Source of the DNA: Dromiciops gliroides
Lineage: Eukaryota > Chordata > Mammalia > Microbiotheria > Microbiotheriidae
Direction of reading: 5' to 3'
Assembly (NCBI RefSeq): GCF_019393635.1
Contig: NC_057862.1
Location: 409,986,169 to 410,050,168 of the forward strand
Length of the DNA stretch: 64,000 nucleotides
How positions within the stretch are numbered: the first letter of the stretch is position 1; every line of letters starts with the position of its first letter. The notes below the pieces were generated by a model, which made no database searches, was not told the origin of the DNA, and saw only the letters and a program-made list of their open reading frames with translations. Positions 32,825 to 44,199 of this stretch are shown piece by piece. The translations under genes were made by a program, and so were the position numbers.

Positions 32825-33215
32825 AGGCTTGATTAATTCACCAAACACTTATTGAGTGCCTGTTGAATGCAGGATTCTGGGCTGGCACTGAGAAGAAGAC
32901 AAAATGAGTAAGACACATTTACTATGTTGGAAGAATCTACATTCTAGTGGAGGAGATAAGCTGGATAGAGATAACTACAATATAAGGCAGAACCTGCTAA
33001 GTGCTATGAGGAATCAGAAGAGAAGAGGTCACTCGCTTGGGGGTATAGTCAACACTTCATGGAGGAGGTGCGGGAAGGTTTGCAACAGGTATAGATGTGT
33101 GTGGAGGCTGCTTCACATTTAGGAAGATGATATGAGAAAAGACACAGAGATTGAAAAGCATGGGATGGCAAGTAGTCTAGTTTGCCTGGAATTCAGGCTG
33201 GGATCTGAAACTATA
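32825..33215 (+). mobile_element. Ancient interspersed repeat, unassigned family
   Basis: CACCAAACACTTATTGAGTG, CTGTTGAATGCAGGATTCTG, GGAAGAATCTACATTCTAGT. Confidence 0.5.
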
Positions 33216-33299
33216 AAGGTAAAATTTAGGATCATTTCACTGCCTTAAAGGAGCTATGATAGATACTTTGAGTGACTCAGTAGTGTGCTACCTGTTCTA

Positions 33300-33690
33300 G
33301 GGATAGTAGGGATGAAGAAACTGAAGCTTACGGGTCAAGTGACTTGACAGAGGCTACACAAGTAAGTAGTGGAGCCAAAATTTGGACCCAGGTCCTCTGA
33401 CTCTATTAATTATTAGGTCAAATACAAACTCAGCCTGGAATAGTTCAACTAGACTTTGTGGCATGGGAAAAAGAGTGCTAAAAATTGGGGGATCAGAACA
33501 CCAGGGTTCAATTCCTGGCTCTGCCCCTTGCTGCCTGTATAGCATTGAAATCACTTGTTTAACCTGAGTCTCAATTTCCTCATCGGTACAATGACAAGTG
33601 ACCACTAACATCCTTTCAGGTTTAAATTCTATGATCCTAAGCTCTGGACTGGTAAGAGCTGGTTGTTGTATCTTGGATACCCCAAAGTGT
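33300..33690. mobile_element. Two MIR/THER pieces, opposite orientations
   Basis: 33300-33410 reverse (GATGAAGAAACTGAAGCTTA); 33440-33690 forward (GGGTTCAATTCCTGGCTCTG, TTTCCTCATCGGTACAATGA). Confidence 0.7.
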
Positions 33691-33889
33691 GACACAATCA
33701 CAGTAGATGTTTAATATCAGAGCTGTAACTAGGTCTGGGCAAACAGAGCTTTGAAACTGGACAGTGAAATTTAGGGAGTACAAAAATTTAATGCATGCAC
33801 TACTTCAGCAAAAATTTTATGGAGGAGGTGGTATTGGAGTGTGAAAAAATCTGGTTAGCAATAATAATTTGTCAAAATTGGAAGCTACA

Positions 33890-34640
33890 AGATAATTTTT
33901 TTAAATTTAATTTTCTTTTCAATGGGCAAAATCTATTTTCTTTCTTTCCTACCTCTCCCTATCAGGAAAAGAAAAAGAAAAACAAAACACGAATATCAAG
34001 TATTAATAGTCAAGCAAAACAAATTCCCATATTATCCATGTATATAAATATATGTGTCTCATTTTGTACCTTTAATCAGTCACATCTATCTCAGGGTAGC
34101 ACGTCTTATCATGGATCCTCTGGAATTGTGGTAGGTCACTGTGGTGATTAGAGTCTTATGTCCTTCAAAGTTGTTTGTCTTTACAATATTGTTGTTATTA
34201 TATAAACTGTACTCCTGGTTCTGCTCACTTTATATCACTTCATATAAGTCTTCCCAGGTTTCTCTGAAACTGCCCCTTCTTCGTTCCTTCTAGCACAATA
34301 GTATTTGTTGCATTCATATAACATAATTTATTTAGTCATTCCCCAGTTGATGGATGCCTCCTTGGTTTATACTTCTTTGCCACCACAAAAAGAGCTGCTA
34401 TATGTATTTTTGCACATCTGGGTCCTTTTCCCTTTCTTTGATCTTCTTGGGGTATAGACCTAAGAGCAGTATCACTGGATGAAAGGGTATGCACATTTTA
34501 GTAACTTTGGGGGCACAATTCCAAACTGCTTTCCAGAATAGCAGGACCAATTCAGAGCTCCACTGACAACAGTGCATTAGTGTGCCTGTTTTAGATTTTT
34601 AATAACATCCATCTGTGAGCTATTATAGTAACTAATTTCC
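33890..34640 (-). mobile_element. L1 3' portion (reverse)
   Basis: ATTTAGTCATTCCCCAGTTG, CTTCTTGGGGTATAGACCTA and CACAATTCCAAACTGCTTTC. Confidence 0.8.
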
Positions 34641-34894
34641 TTTCCCTATCAACTGAATTTGTCTTAATTACTTCTTGTATTATTTTCACATCATGAATTG
34701 CCAAGCTAGTTTGAGGGCATGCTTAGTACTGCTACTTGCCCCAGGTGCCAAAATAGCTTGTTATGGCTTAGCTCAATGTTCACTGAATGGATCAATGAAT
34801 GAATAAATTCAAGGCCTTTGATGATCTAAGCTATTGTTGTATAAACGGGATAGTAACTGAATTCCCTGATATATGTCCTCTGTTTCAGGCAGGA

Positions 34895-35480
34895 ATATCT
34901 GCCTTACTCTCTTATAAATAAATCTCCCATCCTTAGTTTCACCTCCTCATCCCTATATATGTTGTCCTTCAGCCTAGAATGCCTTCTTTTCTCTTTTTCA
35001 CCTATTTAAATCTTCACCAATCTTCAAGGAGAATAACTGAACATTGATCCTTCTCTTCTCCAAACTCCTTCAGCATTTAGAGTCTATATTATAAGCTTTC
35101 CTTTAAAAAGTATGTCTTTTATCTTTATGTTATGTTTACAACCAAATATGCCCCCCTCCCACATGCCCTCCTGAGAGCTATCACCTTGTCACAATTATTA
35201 AAAAAAATAAAGCAGAAAAAAGCATTTTTGCAAAACCAACTAACACATCAATAGTACCAAACAGTAGATGTAATAGTCCATATCCATAGTCCCCTAACTC
35301 TGCAAGAAGGGAGGGAACACACCACATACTTTTAGCATGTGATGATAAACTGATACTATTCTCTACATGTGTGTAGTTGTTGATTTCCCCAACAGAATTG
35401 TTGATTTCTTTGAAGGCAGAGACTGTACCTGAAGTTCCTCTTGCATTCTGTACAATGGTGGGTATGATACATAATAGATA
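34895..35480 (+). mobile_element. L2 LINE pieces
   Basis: 34895-35115 (CAGCCTAGAATGCCTTCTTT, AAATCTTCACCAATCTTCAA) and tail at 35385-35480 (TTTGAAGGCAGAGACTGTAC). The middle part is not identified. Confidence 0.6.
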
Positions 35481-35554
35481 TTTAGAATCATAGAATGTTA
35501 GAGAAGGAATATTAGAGGTTATATCAGCCCAACTTATTCCATGGTGACAATTGA

Positions 35555-36180
35555 ATTTGTTGTACATAATTCAGTTCAACAAACACTTATTAAACACCTA
35601 CTATGTGCCCAGGCACTGTGCTAAGTACACATTTAAGACAGGAAATAGTCCTTGCTCTCCAGGAGCTTACATTAGACTTAAGGGTTACATGTATTCATTT
35701 ATTCAACATTTGTTCAGCACCTACTATGTGACATATATCGTAGATAAGTAAATATGAGTTAAACTGGGGAGAAACAGAACTAACCACTCAGGGGACCAGG
35801 GAAGGCTTCACAGAAGATATTCAACTAGAGTTGAGCTAGCAAGGAAAATGAAGCTTCTGAAAGGCAGGAACAAGAGGGAAGCTCATTCTAGGACTGGGTA
35901 ACAGCCTGTGCAAATGCAAGTAGTCAAAGATGAAATATCAAGTTCGGGGATAGGGTGTGAAGAAAGCTAGTTGAATTTAGCTGGAATGTAGTATTCATAG
36001 CTGATAATAATGTGAAATAAATCTGGAAAGGTGGGTTGGAGCCGGATTGCGGTAGGCCTTAAAAAAACAGAATGAATTGTTTTGTTTTGATCTTAGAGCC
36101 AAGAGAGAGCCATTGAAGTTTTTTGAGCAGAGGAGTTACACAGTTACTATGACAAATATTTATTAAATTTTGAATTTGGT
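35555..36180 (+). mobile_element. Ancient interspersed repeat, unassigned family
   Basis: AACACCTACTATGTGCCCAG, CTCTCCAGGAGCTTACATTA, CCAGGGAAGGCTTCACAGAA, GAGAGCCATTGAAGTTTTTT: the longest and best ordered copy of this family here. Confidence 0.6.
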
Positions 36181-36701
36181 TGAACTGACTTACAGTGAGG
36201 CATACTTATAGTATAAATCCATTATGCATATAATAAGTACAATATATAATAAGTCCATATGTATATAATAAGTACATATACATGTATAGTTTTATGTATA
36301 CATGAACACATGCATATACTCATGAATGCATATATGCCTGTATTTGATATATTGATGTTCCTAGAAACCCTAGCCCAGACCTCAGAAAAATGATGTGTAT
36401 ATAGATTCAAAGGATTTTAAAAGACAAAAATCTAATGCAATTTAAGATGCTTTCTTCTGGGTCCTTATTCTCATCAACAATAAAATAGAAAGGCTTTTCC
36501 TGATTCACATTAACTGATCTTCAGTCCTGGATTGGTCACTCACTCCCTGTGGCTCCTTGGGTAAATCACTTCCTCTCTTTGGGCCTCAATTCTAGACTCC
36601 AAAATTCTCTCAGTCCATGGGGAAGTGGGTGCTGAGTAATTGCATGGTCATCAACTGGCAAACAGTTACTCTCAGATGGGGTTGAGGAAGGACCCCTACA
36701 A

Positions 36702-36806
36702 GGAATGTAGCTCCAGGTTGTCAAGTGTATCTCGGTGCCAGAAAAGGACTGGAGGCTATTGTCACTGGGTTCTATTTTTAAAATCAAGTGATAGGTAGCT
36801 GGAATG
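36702..36806 (+). promoter_or_regulatory. MYLK3: Candidate cardiac regulatory module upstream of MYLK3
   Basis: Within 105 bases, about 515-620 bases before the start codon, there are two perfect NKX2-5-type sites TCAAGTG (36721-36727, 36784-36790), a perfect MEF2 consensus CTATTTTTAA (36772-36781), a GATA site TGATAG (36789-36794), and two M-CAT/TEAD cores GGAATG (36702-36707, 36801-36806). The motifs are seen directly; their use is inference from the heart-specific expression of MYLK3 and its reported dependence on NKX2-5. The MEF2 site could also serve as a TATA-like element. The stretch is free of recognisable repeats, although a MIR fragment lies just upstream (about 36520-36610). Confidence 0.45.
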
Positions 36807-37029
36807 TAGCCCCAGCATTCAGGGCCTGCACGGCCATTTCTTCCAATCCAGTAGTATTCAGGGGGGTGAATGCAGCCTTCTTGGGCCCTCTTTGCCTGGA
36901 GAGGGTAAAGTTGTCTAAAGGATTTTTCTTTTTCTGGAAGTTCATGTCAGTCCCCCAAACCAGGTGATGCCAATTCTGAAGATATTTGCCCATCAGCAGC
37001 CTCTCAGAGAGGAATTTTAAATGTTGCTG

Positions 37030-37037
37030 TGACGTCA
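37030..37037. promoter_or_regulatory. Palindromic CRE (TGACGTCA)
   Basis: A full CREB/ATF consensus palindrome 284 bases upstream of the MYLK3 start codon, in non-repetitive sequence. CpG-containing full CREs are uncommon in this AT-rich, CpG-poor window. Function is inferred only. Confidence 0.35.
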
Positions 37038-37320
37038 AAGTGGCCCAAGGAGAGCGACTCATGCCAAGTATGGCCTGTCACTCATGGGCAGGCCCTACAG
37101 AAGAGAAGATAACAGAAAAACACAGTCCCCTTCTCCCAGTAACAGCAATGTCCAGGGGGCTGAAGAAGACAGCCTAAAAGCCTCTTGAAGCAATCTGATC
37201 TGAATTCCAAAGGAGAGGGAATTAGACACAAAGAATAATGAACTTCCAGGGGCTCATGGTCTAGTCTTCAAATACCAAGCTTCATTAGACTTCCTGGTGG
37301 TTGTTTCTTGCCTGGTCAGA

Positions 37321-37818
37321 ATGTCCGAATCTTTTAAAGAGAGCTCAGGGACTTGTGGGGACGCTGGGAAACCGAGGCTCCCGGTGACTGGCAGGAGCTG
37401 CTTAAACACCATGGACAAAAAATTGAACCTGCTAAATGAGAAGGTAGATAAACTTTTGAATTTCCAAGAAGACGTGGCAGGAAAACTAGAGAACGTGTAT
37501 CGAGGCATCGGCGACCTAGAACGGGGCATCAGCAAGATTGCAGCTGTTTCGAGGGCAGATCTCCCCTGGGAAGGACCCGCTCAAGCCCACATTCAGATGG
37601 CATGCCCTGAGATGCTGGAGCTGGTGAGGGCTGTGCAGCGGGACACCTCCCGACACAGCACAATGCTTGAAGGGCTGGTCAAGATGGTTGCTGCAGTGGA
37701 CAAAGCTGTGGCTTTGATTGGAATGCTTTTCCAGAATTCTAAAGTGATGGATTTCATATTACAAGGGAGTAATCCCTGGAGGAAAGGGAGCCTGACTGAT
37801 GTTGAGAGTCTTGAGGAG
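37321..37818 (+). CDS. MYLK3: MYLK3 coding exon 1 (N-terminal region)
   Basis: First coding exon of cardiac myosin light chain kinase, the Ca2+/calmodulin-dependent kinase that phosphorylates ventricular regulatory light chain (MYL2) in cardiomyocytes. It encodes residues 1-166. The N-terminal signature KLNLLNEKVDKLLNFQEDV (about residues 39-57) closely matches the human protein as I know it and looks like a short coiled coil with heptad leucines. A second conserved block, MLELVRAVQRDTSRH then MVAAVDKAVALIGMLFQ, also fits. The ATG at 37321 is the first in-frame ATG and has A at -3; the reading frame is open from a GTG at 37297, but human MYLK3 starts MSG.. at the equivalent of 37321. The exon ends GAG|GTTGGT, phase 0, a weak donor. 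The open frame runs on to 37980 only by chance into intron 1. A CAG lies just before the ATG (37318-37320), so an upstream noncoding exon cannot be excluded. Confidence 0.95.
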
Positions 37819-38049
37819 GTTGGTTTCATTTTCTTCTTTCTGCCCTCTGCCCTTTGTCAGAAGAATCCTCCTGGTATGGGCATGGGTGGGCGGCTTCCCC
37901 CATATAATTCAGCATCAAGGTTGGCATTAAGGTCTAGAGTGTTGAAGACTAGACTCCCACCCCCCCACCATCTTCTCTGATAAACATCTTCTTTGGGGGA
38001 ATTTGCTTGGATGTCAAATTCCCATATCTTTGGGGAATGAGGTCCACTG

Positions 38050-38240
38050 AGGGTGGAAATTCATAAGATGGTAGGATTTAGAGTTGAAAAATACAGCATG
38101 AACATAATGTAGTTCTACCCAACTCTCATTTTACTGATGAGGAAACTGAGGTCTTGGGAGGTTGAATGACTTGCCCAAGGTCACAGAGATATAGTAAGTA
38201 GCAGAGACAGAGTCTATGTCACCCCACCCCCCACTCAGGA
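38050..38240 (-). mobile_element. THER-type SINE
   Basis: CTCATTTTACTGATGAGGAA, GACTTGCCCAAGGTCACAGA. Confidence 0.75.
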
Positions 38241-38244
38241 AGCT

Positions 38245-38670
38245 TCAGCCTGTAGAATGAAATCCACATTCCTTTTGTTTTGTATTATTCCCGTTTATGC
38301 CCTCTAAAAAGTTCAGCCAAACTGACTTTCTTTCTGTTCCCCATCCATATACAACATTCCATCTCCTGTCTCAAGACCTTTAACTGGGCTATCTCCTATG
38401 CCCAGAATACTTTCCCTTCCAATGCCCTCTTATTGCAATCCCTAGCTCTATTTAAGTCTTGGCCCCCAATTGACATCTTCTATCTGAGGCCTATGCTGAT
38501 CACCCTTTCTCCTCTGGAAAGAACTTTATATTTATCTTATAAATATTTTGCAATTACTTATATGTTGACTTGTAATTTTCCCCAATAGGACGTAAAGTCC
38601 TTGATTTGAACTTCTGTCTTTGCATCTCTTGTGCTTATTTAGTGCAGTGCCTACTTTGATGAATGAATGA
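38245..38670 (+). mobile_element. L2 LINE 3' region
   Basis: CTGTCTCAAGACCTTTAACT, CTCCTATGCCCAGAATACTT and TAAAGTCCTTGATTTGAACT. Confidence 0.75.
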
Positions 38671-38774
38671 ATTGGGATTGTGTGCACTCTGAGTCTAATT
38701 CCAGAGCTCATTCCAATATGTCATGCTACTTTTCAAAGGGGCTGCGTGGAAGGCAATTGGGGTTTTAGACTAGC

Positions 38775-38930
38775 TTGGGGAGTCATAATATTGTGAGAGA
38801 TAGAAGGGACTGAAGAGACTTTCTTGTCCAACTCTTTTATTTTATAGATGAGGAAATTAGAGCCCAGAGAGTGGAAGGGATTTGAATAATTTCTTCAGTG
38901 TCATTTATGAGATGCTATTGATATGTTCCT
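38775..38930 (-). mobile_element. THER-type SINE
   Basis: TAGAAGGGACTGAAGAGACT, TTTTATAGATGAGGAAATTA. Confidence 0.65.
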
Positions 38931-39079
38931 AATGTGGCTGTTTTGCCTGGATGAAGAAAGGGATGATGACTAACAGGGAAAACTGCATTGTGGAAGGAAC
39001 CCCTCTTTAATAATCCTTTGACACCCGTCCTTGGACTGGGCTCCCTGAATGGGTGATCATTCACCCAGTCTCTAGTACT

Positions 39080-39630
39080 TTTATTTATTTATTTATTTAT
39101 TTATTTTTTACTTAGGATGGGGTAAGCTGGTCTCACTGGGGTGTCTACAATTGAGAGAATCAGGTCAAGACACTTTTTTTCTAGTCTATCATTAAGTATA
39201 CCCATAGAAAGCTGTAACTTCTCACTTTCTCAGGGCCTCTCTTTCCTTCTCCATCCCTCCGTCCTACCCAACCCTGTTTGGGGTTATCAGCATTCTAAAA
39301 ACAGCCAGGCCCCAGGTGTCACCGCCGAGAGGCCCACATTAGGGGCAGCACTGCTGAGCTGGCATTCATAGCTAAGTATTGTGCAATTTGTTCATAAAAG
39401 CAGAAGGGAGAGAGACTATCTGACACTGCCTGAATGGACGCTAAGTGATGGAACACTTAGCAACACCCAGACTGCCTGGAGCCACAAGTTCAAATCTCTT
39501 CAGCTATCCATGATCCTCTAAGAGGAGATAGCAGGACTAAAGAGGCTATGGAGCTGAGCTGAAGCAGGAAGAGGCAGAGAGGACCAAACCTGGCTGTGAA
39601 ACAGTCCATGAACCTCGGGGGGGGGGGGGT
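39080..39630. repeat. Short simple repeats
   Basis: (TTTA)n at 39080-39108 and a run of 12 G at 39618-39629. The sequence between is unique-looking. Confidence 0.9.
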
Positions 39631-39739
39631 TCCTTTTGGAGGAGGGCCTTAGGGGAACATGCTCTGAGTAAAAAGGAGTGTGTTCAGGTGTCGTTAAACA
39701 CACTGTTGTGTTCAAGCGTGAAGTCAAGAGGACCTGTAT

Positions 39740-39900
39740 CAGGGTGGCAGCATGACCTCAAAGACAAAAGATGGAGAGGCCTAAAGGCCGAGCTCTTCCA
39801 TTTACTATCTTGGTCTTATCAGCCATTGCTATTGCTTCTGTTTCATCATCTCTAAAATGAGGGGATTAGACTAGATAGTACCTTCTAAAAGACTCCAGAA
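39740..39900 (+). mobile_element. MIR/THER piece
   Basis: TCATCATCTCTAAAATGAGG, GGATTAGACTAGATAGTACC. Confidence 0.55.
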
Positions 39901-40254
39901 GTCTCAATCCCAAAGGGCTTTTTCTTTGTGTGCAGGAACATGTGTGTCAGGGATCTGCCACCCCTCTCCCTCCCCAGCCCTGACCCAAGCTCCCCATCCT
40001 TTTCCACTTCTCTTCTCTAGGGACTGATTATCTGACCTATTTACTGTGCTCCCTCGCAGGGGAGGTTTGCAAACCTCTGACCCTGGAGTGCAGGTAACAT
40101 CAGGAGGGAAGGATAACAAATCAGGAAATATCACCCCCTATCCTTTGGCTACTGGAAATCAGTGTGAGGTTCTTCTGGGATGTTGGGGATGACAGCCCAG
40201 GGGGAGTCTGAGGAGGTCATTGAAACTTTCTCTCATGTGAAGTCATGTATGTTA

Positions 40255-40445
40255 TAGATTTGGAGAAGGAAGGCATTTTAGATGTCATCTGGTCTAATCC
40301 CAATCTCCTCATTTTACAGATGAGTAAACTGAGACTCAGAGAGGTTAAACAACTTGTCCAGGATCACACAGCTATTGCCAGAGGCAGGATTTGAACCCAT
40401 CTCTTCTAGACTTAAGTCCAACACTATCCACTATACCATGCTGCC
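40255..40445 (-). mobile_element. THER-type SINE
   Basis: GATGTCATCTGGTCTAATCC, TTTACAGATGAGTAAACTGA, TTTGAACCCATCTCTTCTAG. Confidence 0.82.
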
Positions 40446-40629
40446 CCAAACAAAAAAATCCCCCCAAACTTAGGTGCATACTCTCATTGCACACACAATT
40501 TCCTTTAGAAGAGTGAGGGAATTTGTGGATCTTCCTCTATCTCTCCTTCCTTTTGTGCCTAAATTTCTTGGGAAGGCCATCTATAATAGGTGCCTTTACT
40601 TCACTTTCCTTTTCCTAACTTCTCTATTG

Positions 40630-40880
40630 TTTTGTTGTTCAGTCATTTCAGTCATGTCCAACTCTTTGTGACCTCATTTGGAGTTTTCTTGGCAGAGATA
40701 CTTGAATGGTTTGCCATTTCCTTCCACACCTTATTTTACATATGAGGAAACTGAGGCAAACAGGGTTAAGTGACTTTGCCGGGGTCACACAGCCAAGTAA
40801 GTGTTTGAGGCCCAATTTGAACTCAGGTCTTCCTGACTCTGGACCAGGCACTCTATAAACTGTGCCACCTATTTCCCTAT
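40630..40880 (-). mobile_element. RTE-tailed tRNA-like SINE
   Basis: TTGTTGTTCAGTCATTTCAG, TCCAACTCTTTGTGACCTCA, GAGTTTTCTTGGCAGAGATA, then GAACTCAGGTCTTCCTGACT. Confidence 0.88.
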
Positions 40881-40904
40881 TGTTGTCCCTGGACAGTAAT
40901 GTCA

Positions 40905-41700
40905 CCATCTTTCCATTCCTCCAGGCTTGAAACCTGTGTCCTCCTGCCCTCCTCACTCTCACCCTCCATATCCAATCAAGGTCAAATCTTATTATTTCTA
41001 CCTTCATAATATCTCTGGTATAAGCACCCTTCTTTCTCCTACAATGCCATCACTCAAATACAGGCCCTCACAAGTTCACACCTAGAGTATTGCAATAACC
41101 TGCTGGTTGATCTCCCTGCCTCAAGTCCCTTTCCATTCCAATCCAATCCATCTAGAGAAGACAGGTTTGAGTATGTCACTACTCTATTCAATAAACTCCA
41201 GTGACTACCTATTACCTCCAGGGTGAAATCTTTGAAGGTTTTTAAAGTTCTTCATGATCTGACTCCTTCCTGCCTTTCTAGTCTTACACTTTATTCCCCT
41301 CCACAATACTGGATGATCCACTGACACTGGCCATCTTGTTGTTCCTTGCACATGGCACTCCACCTCTTGACCGGGCATTTTCACTGGTTGTTCCCCATGC
41401 CTGGAATTGTTTCCCTATTTTATCTCTCCCTCCTAGCTTCCCTGACTTCCCTGAGGCCTCAGCTAAAATCCTACCTTTTCCTGGTCTTCCTTAATCTTGA
41501 TACATTCCCTCTAAGATCACCAGCTTGTTCTGTATATAGTTTATCTGCATACAATGTTTTGCGTGTTGTCTCCTGCCCATTAGACCATGAGCTCCTTGAC
41601 AGCAGGGACTGTGTTTTGTTTTGCTTTATATCCCTAGCACTTGGCACAGTGCCTGGCATATAATAGGAGGTTAATAAATGCTTAATGACTAACTGAGGGT
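40905..41700 (+). mobile_element. L2 LINE 3' region (~0.8 kb)
   Basis: Long L2 tail: TGACTACCTATTACCTCCAG, CCATGCCTGGAATTGTTTCC, ACCATGAGCTCCTTGACAGC and GTTAATAAATGCTTAATGAC. A second tail-like piece lies at 41800-41990. Confidence 0.82.
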
Positions 41701-42029
41701 AGACTTAAACTTAGGCATCGCATGTGGCCAAAGAGTGAACTTGCAGCTTCTGGTTTCTGGACAATGTTACTATTATCTGTTCTGTCCTTTGGTCATTTCA
41801 TGACATACAGACTACCTTGTGACACCTCTGTTATTGTATTGAACTTTTATTTGGCTCTTGGATTTATTTAATTTTCAGCTGTTTATCTCTTGTCTCCTCA
41901 GCTAGACTGTGAACTCCCTGGTACCTAGCTCAGTGTCAGGCTCATCGTAAGCACACAATGCAGATTTAATTGATTTATTGAAACTAACCAGATAACTAAC
42001 TACTCTCATACATAGTTTGTTATGTAAAT

Positions 42030-42200
42030 AGTATTTTATTTTTTCCAGTTACACATAGAGATAGTTTTCAGCATTCATTTTTAATGAAATTTTGAGTTCT
42101 GAATTTTTTCCCCTCCCACCTTCCTAAGACAGGAAGCTATCTGATATAGGTTATACATGTACAATCATCTCATATCTGTGTTTATAGGGACTCTTCACTT
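42030..42200 (-). mobile_element. L1 3' UTR scrap (reverse)
   Basis: TTTTTTCCAGTTACACATAG and AGGAAGCTATCTGATATAGG match 45190-45310. Confidence 0.65.
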
Positions 42201-42221
42201 GATTATTTTTCCATGCCTTTT

Positions 42222-42280
42222 CCTTCCTTCCTTCCTTCCTTCCTTCTTTCCTTCCTTCCTTCCTCCTTTCCTTCCTTCTC
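42222..42280 (+). repeat. (CCTT)n repeat
   Basis: Interrupted CCTT units. Confidence 0.95.
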
Positions 42281-42716
42281 CTTCATGTTTTTGTGAAATG
42301 ACCTTTTCTCTGTAAACAGGCCACCTATGTATGCTTCCAGGCCCATCTTAAGGTTCATCTCCTCCCTCATTTAGCACTTGGTTTTTAATGCTACCTTCTA
42401 TCGTTCCTTGTGTGGGGAATCCTGTGCATTCTACAGACAGAATCTCTATAAAGTCCTTCTGTGCTTTAAAAATTCTTATCTTTTAAATTTTAATAATTAA
42501 CATTGACAGGGAAAAAAAGTTGCAAACAGTATTTGAAGATCATGTGAATTTTCTTCTCTCAGCCAGCATGGCTTTGAATCTTGCCAAACATAAGACACTT
42601 TGTCTTTCTACCTATGAACTCATATCACAAGATCAGAAATTAGCATGGGCTTTATAATTCTAGAGAATGTCATTATGCTCAGCACTAATGCATTTACCTT
42701 TAAAGGCTTTAAATTT

Positions 42717-42870
42717 GTGGTTCAGTGGATAAAGCACCAGCCCTGGATTCAGGAGGACATGAGTTCAAATCTGGCCTCAGGCACTTGACACTTATTAGCT
42801 GTGTGACCCTGGGCAAGTCACTCAACCCTCATTGACCCTGCCAAAAAAAATATAAAATTAAAAAAAAAAT
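42717..42870 (+). mobile_element. tRNA-like SINE, head truncated
   Basis: Begins at TTCAGTGGATAAAGCACCAG and ends in A-rich sequence. Confidence 0.9.
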
Positions 42871-42979
42871 GAAGTGGTCATGTTTCAAGTAGCCCATATT
42901 TGTATATCAAGGGCAACTCCTATTCAAGTACTAGTCAAGAGCAGAATCCAAGTAGAGGCTTTAGATTTGAGGGAGGCAA

Positions 42980-43345
42980 AGAGTATAAAAAACTGGAGTT
43001 TCGAGTCAGAAGTCCTAGGTTCAGATCCTGCCTTTGCCATGTACCACCCGTGTGACCTAGGGCAAAATACTTAGCCTTTCTGGAGCCTCAGTTTCCTCAG
43101 CTGTCAAATGTAGGGCTTGGGGACAGCTAGATGGTGTAGTGGATAGAGCACCAGCCCTGGATTCAGAAGGATCTAAGTTCAAATCCAGCCTCAGGCACTT
43201 GATACTTACTAGCTGTGTGACCCTGGGCAAGTCACTTAACCCCAATTGCCTCAAAAAAAATGAAGGGTTTGGACTAGATGACTCTGAAAATCCCTTTCAG
43301 CTCAGGATCTCTGAACCTATGTTGTTCAGATATCATCTAGACAAC
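42980..43345 (+). mobile_element. THER-type SINE split by a tRNA-like SINE
   Basis: GGTTCAGATCCTGCCTTTGC and CCTCAGTTTCCTCAGCTGTC before; GGACTAGATGACTCTGAAAA after the insert at 43121-43261. Confidence 0.8.
43121..43261 (+). mobile_element. tRNA-like SINE, full length
   Basis: GGGGACAGCTAGATGGTGTA to CAATTGCCTCAAAAAAAA. Near-matching flanks GTAGGGCTTGG and GAAGGGTTTGG. Confidence 0.92.
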
Positions 43346-43392
43346 TAAAGGATGACAGCTGGAAAACACAGAAGGATTTCATATATTTCGAT

Positions 43393-43665
43393 GGGGTTAG
43401 TAGAAAGAGCTCTGCCCTGTAAGTCAGGGGGCTTGGGATTGACTCTTAGCTCTGCCGTGTCTCCCCAAGACAGAAAGCAATCGAATGTAGTTTACATATG
43501 TACAATCACATTAAATATATTTCTGTATTAGTCATGTTGTGAAAAAAGAATCAGAATGAAAGGGAAAAACCTTAAAAGAGAAAACAAAAAAAGGAGAAAT
43601 CGTATAGTTCAGTTTGCATTCAGATTCCACAGTTCTTTTTTTCCTGGATGTTCTCTAAGACTTTT
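43393..43665. mobile_element. MIR scrap and L1 3' UTR scrap
   Basis: 43393-43460 is MIR-like (GGGATTGACTCTTAGCTCTG); 43460-43665 is reverse L1 3' sequence (AAGACAGAAAGCAATCGAAT). Confidence 0.55.
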
Positions 43666-44195
43666 AAGTTACAGAGAAGGTGCCAATTTGCATTGGTAGA
43701 GGGATTTTCCTCCTCCTGGAGTTCACTATACCAATGAAATCATAGGTCCTGTCTCTATCCCCATGTTTCCTTTACCATCAGCCACGCACACACTCAGAGC
43801 ACAATCCCATCAGAAGCCGCATCTTTCAGAACAAAGGGCAGGCAGCATTCCCTTCTATCCCCCTGCGAGGCCATAGTAGGGGGGAAAATCATCCTCCAAA
43901 CTCTTTAGCTTTTCTCTGAGGGACAGTTACAGCCTTTCCACTCCTTCTGGCTGGGACATGCAAGGGAGGGGAGGAAAGGGTTTGGCCGGCGTTGTCACTG
44001 GAGCAAGAACCTTGAGTTTGTGTGGGGGTGGGGAGGGAAAGGGAGAGATTATAAAAGTTCAACTCAACAAGGTCTGCCAAAGGACGCAGATAATGGCTTC
44101 TGCTGCCTTAGGCTCAGGCTTTGCAGAAAGGGAACAAATGGAATGGGCTGGGAGTAATAGTATGATAGACCTGAGAGGTAGTAGGACTCATTCCT
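43665..44195. other. Intronic, unique-looking
   Basis: No repeat or exon recognised; a G-rich patch lies at 44020-44045. Confidence 0.4.
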
Positions 44196-44199
44196 GATG

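Larger units (their letters stand above)
36400..37320. other. MYLK3 upstream sequence / probable 5' UTR
   Basis: Apart from a forward MIR scrap (36520-36610), no repeat is recognised. No TATA box at a typical distance is obvious, so the transcription start and the 5' UTR length remain unknown. Confidence 0.5.

Noticed and set aside
33354..33701. 115-codon reverse open frame
   Set aside because: Lies over two MIR/THER pieces; its peptide is a translation of repeats.
1..36700. Exons of C16orf87 or another upstream gene
   Set aside because: No stretch matched the expected protein in any frame; the neighbour probably lies outside the window.
37297..37320. Upstream in-frame start for MYLK3 at 37297
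   Set aside because: The codon there is GTG, not ATG. The first in-frame ATG is 37321 and matches the known start of the family.
37819..37980. Continuation of the exon 1 open frame to 37980
   Set aside because: Exon 2 joins exactly at 37818 in the right phase and restores the known protein order; the extension has no family similarity.
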